The notes under the pieces were generated by a model. That model searched no databases. It was not told the origin of the DNA and was given only the letters and a program-made list of their open reading frames with translations. DNA of 64,000 nucleotides from Synaphobranchus kaupii (Eukaryota > Chordata > Actinopteri > Anguilliformes > Synaphobranchidae). The DNA is taken from positions 100,632,193 to 100,696,192 of the forward strand of contig CM056380.1 in NCBI GenBank assembly GCA_029718625.1, given 5' to 3'. Shown piece by piece: positions 38,409 through 49,700 of this stretch (the first letter of the stretch is position 1; every line of letters starts with the position of its first letter). The translations under genes and the position numbers were made by a program.

Positions 38409-38990
38409 AGAGATACTGCAGAGCCTTTTCTATGGCCTTTTTTAGCGCTTCAATTTGAACTGGAACTTGTGAGTAGGGGTGGTCATATGACGGTGATGCC
38501 AAGTCATATTATGAATATTCATACGGTCAAGGAGTGAAAGGGTGTGTTGATATAAGTCGTAATATTAACGTTAGCAGTAATACAAAGCAATTCACATTTG
38601 AACTTGAACTAGCTAGTTAGCAGTACAAGGGAAAAAAACATTGATCTCTGCTTTTATACCATGTGCCCAGCCCAGACCACCCTAGGATCAGCTCAACTCC
38701 ACCCATTTTTATGTTAAGGATCTTGTGACGTCACGAACCCCCGGAAACCAGCGTATTGGTAAGCCTACACAGAAACTCAGGCGCAAAGGTAACGTAGTCC
38801 ACAGGGACAGCGATCGAAACGAGACACAGCCTACAGAAACGGTGGATTATTTTGTATGGTGTAGGCCTATAGGCTAATTTAAAAAAATATCTATTTAGAC
38901 TAAACATGAGATTTTAATTGCCTTGATCATAATCTAACCCAAAACATCGGTTTTCAACAGGAAAAGTCAGTTTTTGACTGCAGTATCACT
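38409..38990. mobile_element. TTAA-flanked MITE, family A, copy 2 (582 bp) with insert
   Basis: Termini AGAGATACTGCA and TGCAGTATCACT, with TTAA at 38405-38408 and 38991-38994. It shares ordered internal blocks with the copy at 2061-2438. It is longer because of unrelated interior pieces, including 38779-38925, where copy 1 has only about 16 bp. That piece contains the 110-bp inverted duplicate of 37119-37228. Confidence 0.9.
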
Positions 38991-39125
38991 TTAAATTATA
39001 TTCATATATCATTTTTAATTTCTGAAGTGGCATACATTTCAGCCAATCTGTATGGTTCATCCATATTGGTTATGGCGGGTGATGCACAGAAATGAAATTA
39101 TTTTAAAACCATGGTTACAACAAAT

Positions 39126-39126
<1 letters not shown>

Positions 39127-39169
<43 letters not shown>
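39127..39169 (+). repeat. (GT)n microsatellite
   Basis: Uninterrupted GT dinucleotide run of about 21 units. Confidence 0.98.
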
Positions 39170-40980
<1,811 letters not shown>

Positions 40981-40988
40981 ATCAGTAC

Positions 40989-41072
40989 CTTGCTCTTCTC
41001 AAGAAATAAGTATTTGGCACTAGCTCCACGTAGTCCTCCCAGTATTGCCTGTGAAGCCATGGATGCCGCCAT
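40989..41072 (-). CDS. suclg2: SUCLG2 exon 1 (start codon and mitochondrial presequence)
   Basis: First coding exon of the GTP-specific beta subunit of succinyl-CoA ligase, which in the mitochondrial matrix interconverts succinyl-CoA and succinate with GTP formation in the TCA cycle. On the minus strand an ATG at 41072 in good context (ATCATGG) opens 28 codons starting MAASMASQAILGG and ending LEKSK. The peptide has few acidic residues, with one Arg and two Ser near the middle, as expected for a matrix-targeting presequence. It ends in phase 0 at AAG followed by the donor GTACTG (GT at 40988-40987). Exon 2 at 3942 starts in phase 0, so the join reads straight through. The presequence itself is poorly conserved between species; the call rests on phase, orientation, start context and the presequence character. 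An in-frame second Met at codon 5 is an alternative start. The first exon of another mitochondrial gene cannot be fully excluded. Confidence 0.75.
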
Positions 41073-41220
41073 GATGAACCGGAAGCACCACCGAAGAACT
41101 GAAACACGTGCTTGCAGTTAAAAAGGAGTTTTTTTCTGTGTGTTACCAGAGAGAGGGTCTCTGGTGTTACTCCGTTTAACACCGGTATCGAACGGGAGTT
41201 GAACGTCTATGGGTTGAAGT
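41073..41220 (-). promoter_or_regulatory. suclg2: Probable SUCLG2 core promoter and 5' UTR
   Basis: Directly upstream of the exon 1 ATG. On the plus strand CCGGAAG lies at 41079-41085, an ETS/GABP (NRF-2) type site common in promoters of nuclear-encoded mitochondrial proteins, and the palindromic E-box CACGTG lies at 41105-41110. No TATA box is seen at a convincing distance. The transcription start cannot be fixed from sequence alone. The sites are seen; their use is inference. Confidence 0.45.
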
Positions 41221-41606
41221 CCGCGAAAACTTGCGCATGGTACTTGAAAATTACCATTGTGTTTATGTCTGGAACATATTTTTTATAAGAGTAATTGGAT
41301 TCTTAATTGTATTATTTCATAAAATACATTAAAACGAATTGTAAAGAAATATGCCTGTAGGAATGAAACTATTCCCTGCAAGGTTCAGGGTAAATACATT
41401 AAATCTAATTAAATCACCCATATGCAAAAGGTCTGTGAAAATCTAGGCTATATGATCACACTTGCAAAGTTTTATAAAAAATCATATGTTGATTAGTATT
41501 ATATTATACATTTGTATACAAGTCTTAGACACTCAATGCTTTTTATAGGGAATAGCCTAGGCTACCATGTATGTTAGGGAACTATTTAATTTTAGTCTGA
41601 AATGTA

Positions 41607-42031
41607 CAGACAAGTGACAAATTAAAGGAAAAACCAACATAAAGTGTCTTAGTAAGGTGTTGGGCCACCACAAGCTGCCATTACAGCTTCAATGTGCCTT
41701 GGCATAAATTATACCTCTAGTCTAGCATTGATTCTAGTCTCTGGAACTGTACTGGAGGGATAGAACACCATTCTTCCAAAAGATAATCAAACCACTCAGT
41801 GACCCCTCATGCCCTGTGGCTGGGAGCATCGTCATCCTGGAAGAGACCACTCCCATCAGGATAGAAATGTTTCATCATAGGATCAAGGTGATCACTCAGA
41901 ATACAGTTGTATTGATTTGCAGTGACCCTTCCCACTAAGTGCCCAAACCATGCCAGGAAATTCCCTTTTCACTTTTTCAAATAACAGAGCCACTGTAAAG
42001 GGGTTTTTTCCTTTAATTTGTCACCCTTCTG
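41607..42031 (-). mobile_element. Tc1/mariner deletion derivative with transposase remnant
   Basis: TA-flanked. The left terminus CAGACAAGTGACAAATTAAA and right terminus TTTAATTTGTCACCCTTCTG form imperfect TIRs. The minus strand retains transposase traces: WSGLFQDDDAPSH-like and LEEWCSIPPVQFQRLES-like peptides, which correspond to the catalytic-domain DD(A)PSH region and the C-terminus of Tc1-type transposases. Frames are broken and most of the gene is deleted. Confidence 0.85.
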
Positions 42032-42208
42032 TATATGCTAGTTCTCTACCACATATTTATTTTATAAGTTTTGTATGTGGCATATGTGATTTGTATAGGT
42101 GTTTTTACAGACCTTTTGCATATGGGCAGCCTAATCTCACTTGAGAGATTCCTGTAGTCATGTCCTCCTGTCTTGCTACTTGTCTATACAGTATGCTACT
42201 AGCTACAA

Positions 42209-42331
42209 CTAAACTACTAGCTGTGTCGCCTTGCTTCTAAGGTAGTTTTTGATTCGTTTCAGTTTTGAAAATGATCTCTCTGCAGAATCCACGGTCACAG
42301 GAATTGTTAAAAAGAGCTTAACATCAGGGAA
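42209..42331 (-). pseudogene. hAT transposase C-terminal (dimerisation) fragment
   Basis: The minus-strand frame reads FPDVKLFLTIPVTVDSAERS, then FSKLKRIKNYLRSKATQLVV and a TAG stop at 42211-42209. The IPVTxxSAERSFSKLKxIKNYLRS pattern is diagnostic of the hAT C-terminal domain found in many fish transposase-derived proteins. No transposase is recognisable upstream in the same frame, so it is a fragment. Confidence 0.88.
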
Positions 42332-43057
42332 GCTAGGCAGAAGGGACTAGTATCTTATTCTTCTGAAATTTCGGCCTCCTCAGAGTGTTACGGAAAGCGA
42401 TGTAGGCATACGCGGGGCCCAGGGAGTGGCTTGCAGTAGCTATAGCCACCCCTGGAAACCTCATAGCCACCCCTAGAATGTCCATCATAATGAAACTGAA
42501 TGAAAGTAGAGGTAATTAGGTTGAACGGAAAAAAACGAAAGTGGGCAGGGCTTCGACCGGAAGTGGTGTTACATATAGGAAATGTCATATTTTCTCGTCT
42601 AAATTGAATTGCTATTGCAATGTATATGTAGCCCATTCACCCCCCTCCCTGTCTATTTTTATTTTTAAAACCTTTTTTAAAAACTATTTTCTGGACTTTA
42701 TACTTATTTATCTTATTTATCTAACCCTAACTGGGGGACACTGAACAATAATTTTGGATAAGAACTGGAAAAAATCTGAGGTACAATATAAAATCAATTC
42801 AGAATGAAAAGGCAGTTTTATAAAAAACATGAAACCATTCCATTACACATTTGAATGGAAACTATTTCCACAATAACAAACCTTTCTGCCTGTTGTGATT
42901 TCATATTGTACTTTTTTTTGTTAATTCATTTTATTTATTTTTTTTGCTAATGGGCAGCCTACTCTCACTTGGAAACCCCTCCCCCCAACCTCAATGGTTT
43001 CAGCCCCTGTATTGCTCCTAGCTAGCTCAGCCTGCCCCCTCGTTTTGTTTTTGCGCT

Positions 43058-43062
43058 ATGTT
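43058..43062. other. 5-bp target site duplication (left) of the solo LTR
   Basis: ATGTT here and again at 44452-44456, directly outside the TG...CA ends. Confidence 0.85.
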
Positions 43063-44451
43063 TGTAACGTCCCGTTCCCATCCAGTCCGTATTCCCTGTT
43101 TTGCCATGTCCCTCCGTTTCTTGTTTGATTCCCTTGTCCATGTTTTCCCTGTTGCTACAGACTGGGCGTGCCCCTTCTGTTTGTTTCACTCTGTTCCCCC
43201 ACTTCGGTTTCAACCTATCTCCTTCCCCCCTTGTTGCATGCATTCCCCACTGGTCAATTAGTCAATCACCCTCGGTTACATTCCTCACGCTTTCCTGATT
43301 GTTTCCAATCACACTCCCCTATTTAACCCACCTGCTGTCTCCCCTCCGGTGTTGGTTCATTAGTTGTGTTGCCTTCCTTACCCTGTTTGCTTCTTTGTAA
43401 ACGTGCTCCAAGAATTCTGTTCCTCGAATCGCTGTCCTAGTTGCTACTTCAGTTAGGTTCTGTCTAGGGGCTTAAATGCTCACTGCCTGCTGTTGTAGCT
43501 CCAGTCTTGCTCGTTTATGGTTTTTTCCTGTTTGTTCATTTCTTGTCTTGTTAACCTCCCTCCATTGTTCCTGCCAGTCTGTAGCTGTGTACCTCTCCCT
43601 GTTTGTGTTACGGTACCTTCCGTCCAGTCCAGTTCCAGCCCCAGTATCCCGTTGGACTACCCAGTCCAGATCCAGTCCAAGTTCCTGTACCAAGTCCAGT
43701 TCCGGTTTGGAACAACTCCATGTTCCGGTGATCCAGTTCCTGTGATCCCGTTCCTGTTTCCTGTACCAAGTCCAGTTCCGGCTTGGAACTACTTCATGTT
43801 CGGTGAACCAGTTCCTGTGATCCCGTTTCCTGTACCAAGTCCAGTTCCGGTTTGGAACAACTTCAGGTTCGGTGAACCAGTTCCTGTGATCCCGTTCCTG
43901 TTTCCTGTACCAAGTCCAGTTCCGGTTTGGAACAACTCCATGTTCCGGTGATCCCGTTCCTGTTTCCTGTACCAAGTCCAGTTCCGGCTTGGAACTACTT
44001 CATGTTCGGTGAACCAGTTCCTGTGATCCCGTTCCTGTTTCCTGTACCAAGTCCAGTCCCGGCTTGGAACAACCCGTCGTTCCCGCGATCCAGTTCCTGT
44101 TGGACCGCCCGGTCCAGATCCAGTCCGGTTCCGGTTCGGAACTCACCTCCCGTACCCAGTCCAGTTCCGGCTTGGAACACCCCTTCATTCCCTTGATCCA
44201 GTTCCTGAGTGGACCTCCCGGTCCAGAACCTGTCCAAGTTCCGGCTTGGAACTTCCAGGGGTGGTCTAAGTCCAGCTCCGGCTTTGAGCAGTGCCAAGCT
44301 CCGGAGTACTCCCTAACCACCCTAGTGATTCTGTTGTGTATTTTCTCTGTACGGCTTGGGACTACCCCAAGTCCCTTAAATAAACTCCCTTTTCTGTTCC
44401 CCCTTGTCTGAGTCGTTGCTCTTAGGTCCAGCCCCTACCAGGATCGTGACA
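43063..44451 (+). mobile_element. Solo LTR, 1389 bp, with internal VNTR
   Basis: Begins TGTAACGTCC and ends GGATCGTGACA. The ends are TG...CA with an imperfect 7-bp inverted match, and a perfect 5-bp ATGTT duplication lies on both sides. Inside are a CTATTTAACCCACC TATA-like motif near 43319 and AATAAACTCCC near 44380, in the right order for U3, R and U5. No internal retroviral or Gypsy coding sequence or partner LTR is present, so this is a solo LTR formed by recombination. The long proline-rich frames inside it arise from the VNTR. Gypsy or ERV class cannot be decided. Confidence 0.9.
43640..44200. repeat. 63-75 bp tandem repeat inside the LTR
   Basis: About eight imperfect units containing CCAGTTCCTGTGATCCCGTT, TACCAAGTCCAGTTCCGG, then TTGGAACAACTTCATGTTC. 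Unit length varies through loss or gain of a GTTCCT block. The units on the right (44060-44200) are more diverged. Confidence 0.9.
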
Positions 44452-44456
44452 ATGTT

Positions 44457-44551
44457 AAATGAAAGGTGAAATGGCTATTATATGAAATGTGATGCCAAAT
44501 TCACAATGGTTAAACATATTACAGATTGTAGGTTGCACAAAGCGGGAGGCG

Positions 44552-44587
<36 letters not shown>

Positions 44588-45180
44588 TGTGTCATTTGTG
44601 TGACCGCAGTGGCAGTGCTTGTTGCGGACTGAGCCCACTGGCATTAACATTAGCCAAACAAGTGGCTGGCATCAGCATAGCTAGCCAGCCACTCGCTTTT
44701 GCCCTCCATATGAGAAAATTAATGACAGACTGCTTGGTGGAGTCGAGAGAAATATCAGTTTCCAACCCACTATCCGTTTCATTTATGAAACTTTCAGTTT
44801 ACTGTATATGTTAGCTTGCTAACTAGAGCCAGCTCTCGGCTGCTGTGCTATTAATGGGTGGAGAGAAAACAAAAGTGGATTCGCATGCAGGTTCATATTT
44901 GCGACAATCACTCTGTGGTAACTTAATTAAAATGAATATGTAGTCTATCACAGATTCTGTGAATGCTTGTTTCTACCCAAATTGTATAGCATAGGCCCAC
45001 AGGACACCTTCCTGATATAGAGTAATACGTTAGCAAAATATCTTTATAAACATTAAGTCACAGTTTGGTTTTATAATGCTGATTTGGATAGGAGTGATTA
45101 ACACTAATTCCCTGTTAGTGGCTATCTCAATGAATAAAATCTCTGGCAGATAGCTAGCTGTGCCGAATTTCTCTCTCTCT
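44457..45180. other. Upstream flank with (GT)n microsatellite
   Basis: A (GT)n run at 44556-44584. No gene seen. Confidence 0.6.
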
Positions 45181-45740
45181 CTCTCTCTACGAACTGCCAA
45201 ATGTCAAATTTGACACCCTAAATAGTTCACTCAATATCCCCCACAATGCACCACAAAATATAGGGTACAAACTCTGTACACATTTTTTTTTTGTCAAGAT
45301 GGCGACGGCTGAGCCTGCGCTGGTCTACAAATGTAAATATAAATGCAAGTTTCATCTTGTATGTTAAATCAGTTTAGTCGGCTTTATAACCGAAATATAA
45401 ATAAATGCGGTAAATTAAATATATTACAAAGTGTTAACAATTTTGCAACTTAATTAGCTAGCTTGCTACCTAGTTACCTAACTTACCTATCTACCTACAA
45501 CGAGACAACAAAACCCTTGTTCAAAATAAAAAAAGAACACCTTTTTACCATTTCTTGCATGCTTTCTCACCAAGCCGGTGAGCGCTGTCATGCAAGCGTC
45601 GTGCGTTGCTAAGTAACCTTCTCAGAAACGGTAGTGTCCAAAATCGTCTCCTCCTTTCACCAGTGAATCCCTATCTAGTGCTCTATGTAGATTTCCCTAA
45701 GTAGTGTATAGGGAGGGAGTGAATGAGTGAGCCATTCCGA
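45165..45740. mobile_element. Possible MITE (TTTAGGGT / TAGGGA ends)
   Basis: A short (TC)n is followed by ACACCCTAAATAGTTCACTC and CCCACAATGCACCACAAAAT at the left. At the right are CTAAGTAGTGTATAGGGAGG and GAGTGAATGAGTGAGCCATT. Paired 'ctaaatag...ctattta'-type ends with a 'cacaatgcac' block are typical of a dispersed fish MITE. Boundaries are approximate. Confidence 0.45.
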
Positions 45741-48700
45741 ACACAGCCCCAGACTGTCTGCAATAGGCTGAAGTTCCCTTTTAAGTTAACTCAAATAAGT
45801 ATGAACAGAGAGAAACATATGGATGTGGACTCATTTGACCATCAAGTTTTAAATGGTACTTGTTATGTTAATTTTGTCCCCGTTATTATTTTTGTAAAAT
45901 GTATATTATGTATTTTTTCACATTCATATCACTTTTTCAATGAAATTTAAGACAGTCAATGAAAGCACTATTTATTTATCTCCAGCCCCTCCCTTGATAC
46001 TAATGAAAAGGGGGGGGGGGGGGGGGGGAGTACATGAAAAGTGAAAAAAAAAAAGAATCCTTTCAAATATCACAGTTGGTTTTTTTTAACAGTTTATTTT
46101 ACATACTATCCTGTGCTTATTTTCAGACCCAAGAAGTAATGTGCATTTCAGTCATGCTGCTTTGGGTCTTTGAATTGCTCTGTCCATCGTGTCCCAATGA
46201 CATTTGTTCATCATTGGAAATCAATAGGTTTTTAAACACTCCCCTGCTCAAATCCAGTGCCTCAGCCTTCAAGTTTCTAAACCTTGTGATGCCTTTCTCC
46301 TTATCTTATTCAGAACTAGCAGCAACACTGGCAGCCTTGAACCGCAATGACTGTTCTGTAAAAAAGATTGTGGTGTTTTGTATTAATCTATATATTTATA
46401 TTTGTCAATTGAAAAAACAATCTGTTAATGTGTTGAGCTGTTCATAGCCATCTTAAATGATTATTGTTTGACAGTTTTCCGTTGATTGTCCTGTTTTATA
46501 ATGAAAAACAAGATCATTAGTTGAGCACAATTAAAGTAGCATCTTATGATATATCCAGAAATGTTATTTACTGTTTCATTTTTGTGTGAGACATTAAAAT
46601 GAGTGCACCCTTGCTAGACACAAAATATTGTGATTTGTACATGTGGATGTGATGGTTCATCCCCTGGGAGCGAACATTGCCTGCTCTGCATTAATCAGTC
46701 CAGCTTTTTGGCAATAGTGCCCCTAATATATAAAACAATCTCTACTAAAACAAGCTTTGCTATGTTTTTATAAAAATATGCACTTCCTACAATATAGTGC
46801 ATATACAGTGAGTTCACAATCTCTCACAATTAGTGAAAAAAACATGTCCTGGAGTACTTAATTGGGAAAAGAAAACACCTCTGAAAGGGGAAAAAGGATC
46901 TTTAAAAAAAAACATTAAACTAGCGTGGCAATGAAAAAATTACTGCATATGCATAATTTACATGCATACTGCATATGCTTTGTGAAGACTCTCTAATTTG
47001 ATGACGTTTTATTTTTAAATCAATTAAGAGATGATCATACGTGTCTGTACTGTGTCACATCGAGATTCAAAATGATTATTTCTTCTCCGATAACGGGTGA
47101 ATGTAAACACTAGATTGCCAAATAATCTTGAATTATTTAAATGCCTGAAAAAAATCTCAATGCCAAGTTAGTTAGTTGCCTTAACATTACTATCTCGGCT
47201 CCACTTGAAAATAAATTTGCCTAGCCTGGTGTTGCATATGCCGTATTATTTGAAATGATAAAATTGGTGAAATTCAGATAAGCTCCGCATCTCAGTCAGG
47301 TTTGAATATCAGCCGTCCACAAATGAAATGGTCTGCACAAAGTGTGTTAATGCACGCTTCACTGTTCAGTTTGTATGACCTGATTTCCTCACCGCCCTTG
47401 GGCTTAAGACCTGCCTCTTCTTTGCAGCTCCGGGAGAAATGATGTGATGTGTGGTCCCTTGAATAAGTAAATAATCATTCCCATAATCCTCCGAAGCGCT
47501 CATTACTTCCACGTCTTTAAAGGGCAGAAAGGGCGTACTTGTCATAAAAAGCAGAGATTATGACAGAGTGAGACAGCTGCTTACAAATGATCGGTGCAAG
47601 ATGGACAGAACTGGAAATGAGTGGGTCTGGGGGAGTTCATGACCAATGCAGAGAGATGTTTGCTGTAACTCTTGTCATCTTTTCAAACTGATTCCATGTA
47701 AGTGATTTCCTTACTTTGATTCATGCATATATTAAAATTGTATTATGTCTAAATGTGACCTAGTTTCTTGTATTTATTTCCTTTATAGGTTACGTCCAGG
47801 CTCTATCTAAAATCTGGAAAGTATACAGTGTGCAAAAAGGATTCTGTTGTAGATAATTTTAGGTTGGCAAACATTCAGATTTATAGAGTATACATGTAAA
47901 TGTATACATTATTTTAATTACAGTTAAACGTAGGGACTCTATTAATAGAGAAATGCATAAACATAGATGCTTTAGATGGCAATTGTCAGTCAGAGCAGCC
48001 TTACTCTTCATCCCATGTTTTTCTCATTTAATGTTATGTTTTATTCAATGTAATATTCATAAAAATAATTTGCAGTGCAGTCCTGAATTTTCTCTCATGT
48101 AAAATGTATAGATTCTCAGATGTCGCCTTCACATCTTAGTGGGCCACTATGCAGGTGTTCAAATGCATCAAATTTAAATTTTGAGATAGAACATTCCTTT
48201 TCTCTTTGATTACATAAGTCCCTGTCACTTTTGTAGGGCAGGATTGAGTGATTGGGAATAGGAAGACCCAGGTTGCATGTCATAATAACTTCACACTCAG
48301 GAGTGATTGTTTGAATAATTTATGATAAGGACAATAAATACTGTCACTTCTTCTCTTAGCCCTGCTGTCAATGTACGGACATATCTGTTCATACGCAAGT
48401 CTGCATATCGCCAATAAGGTTCACTCTCACTCTTCTTCTGCCTTTCTAAAGACATAGGGAGCTCACTCGTTATTTCCACTTGGGACAAGAGGAACAGGCT
48501 ATGCCTCCACTTCTCTGACAGACAGCTCCGCATTGTTCCCAAGAAGAAAGGACACATTCAGTCACGAACAATGCTGCACCTTGATTTCATACCATTTCTG
48601 CTGTTACCGCTACCTTCACTTTCGAACCATTGTGTACGGCATTGTGCTGCATGAAAGGTTGGGACAATTGACCTGAAATCTGCAGCCCCTTGTTCGCCTA

Positions 48701-49145
48701 CATACAAAATGCATGAACTGGATGAAAGTCAAAGTGACATACTCCTACATGTTGGTGTAATCGAGAATAAGAATAATGTGGCAAGGCTTGAGGAAGCTGT
48801 AGTGAAGTGTAAGCTCACTTCCTCTATACTTCTTCTATTCTATGTATAGCCTACTATGCTTTGCGTTTTTTGGTTGACATCACATGACGACAAGTTCCTG
48901 TCTGTTTCCATTGTTGCAGGTATGTGGTGTGAAGACAACGTAAAAACAGTTCAACATTCAGAGTTATCATTTAAGGCTATTCACTACATTGAAAAGGTAA
49001 ACTACAATTTTCACTCCTTAGCTGATATTATTATTATACCAACAAGTATATGATTTGTTTCACAGTCTCAATTTTATAGGCCTTTTGTTAGGTGCTTTTG
49101 TTTGTTTCATGTAATCAGTGATAATCACCATTAGCAACATTGTAG
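45741..49145. other. Upstream flank, poly-G tract and possible conserved block
   Basis: A poly-G run lies at 46009-46027. 47380-47640 is repeat-free and moderately GC-balanced, and is a candidate for conserved non-coding DNA. An exon-like segment at 48919-48995 has a plausible acceptor and donor but contains a stop and no known motif. No gene could be supported. Confidence 0.4.
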
Positions 49146-49149
49146 GCTA

Positions 49150-49295
49150 AGCTTTTTCTTAGCTTTGGCTGTCACACCGGCATTATCCAACTTTCCCAGC
49201 AGTAGCCGTTTCCTTTTTATGATCTCCTCCACCATAACCTCCAACTCTTGCTTTGAGAAATTAGGCGACCGGCCTTTCTTATTTTCCATTTCCAT
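49150..49295 (-). pseudogene. Harbinger-type Myb/SANT-like protein, N-terminal fragment
   Basis: The minus-strand ATG at 49295 opens MEMENKKGRSPNFSKQELEV, then MVEEIIKRKRLLLGKLDNAG and VTAKAKKKL. The NFxxxELExLVEEVxKRKxxLFGK pattern is the start of the Myb/SANT-like DNA-binding proteins encoded beside PIF/Harbinger transposases and their domesticated relatives. Similarity ends near 49150 and the rest of the domain is missing. It is either a 3'-truncated remnant or one exon of a decayed copy. Confidence 0.75.
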
Positions 49296-49559
49296 TAGCT
49301 AACCAGCGAGCAACAAACACATAATGTTAGTAGCTACAAGGTGAAGTCTAACCATTTGAAACATTTCTTATAAAATTAGTTTAAAAATTTTTTTGTTTTG
49401 TGAACGGATTAAACCATCCACACAAACTACTACAGGAAAATCAAAAAATATTTAATGACCTAAAATAGTTATGTCTGTATCTAGCCTATGTCTGTATTTA
49501 GTGGGCCATAATGATAATAAAGATAAGATGATGGTTAAGAAGTTTGTAATTGGCTAAAA

Positions 49560-49700
49560 TTAAGCAGTTCGTAGGATAATGGTAATTTCTTAAGAAAATG
49601 TTGAAGAATTGCATTTGAGAACATTCTTAGGAACTTCCTAAATCTTAGATCCTATGTTTTTTCTTAAGAAGATTTTTGTGAATCTGGCCCCTGGATCCTG
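49560..49700. mobile_element. DNA-transposon terminus (GGGGCCAGATTCAC type)
   Basis: Several TTCTTAAGAA-like blocks precede GATTTTTGTGAATCTGGCCCC, which on the other strand begins GGGGCCAGATTCACAAAAAT, a familiar end of fish DNA transposons and MITEs. The opposite terminus was not found. Its closeness to the Harbinger Myb fragment may mean they belonged to one element, which is inference. Confidence 0.5.

Noticed and set aside
43472..44411. Several overlapping proline-rich or Trp/Asn-rich open frames on both strands
   Set aside because: All are produced by the VNTR inside the solo LTR; none has a retroelement domain.
45302..45340. ATGGCGACGGCTGAGCC start with strong context and a GTAAAT donor, like a first exon
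   Set aside because: It lies inside a MITE-like repeat with TAGGG-type ends, and such repeats often carry a CAAGATGGCG motif. No second exon was found.
48919..48995. Exon-like segment with TTGTTGCAG acceptor and GTAAAC donor
   Set aside because: The segment has an in-frame stop or no recognisable peptide in the available frames and no partner exon nearby.
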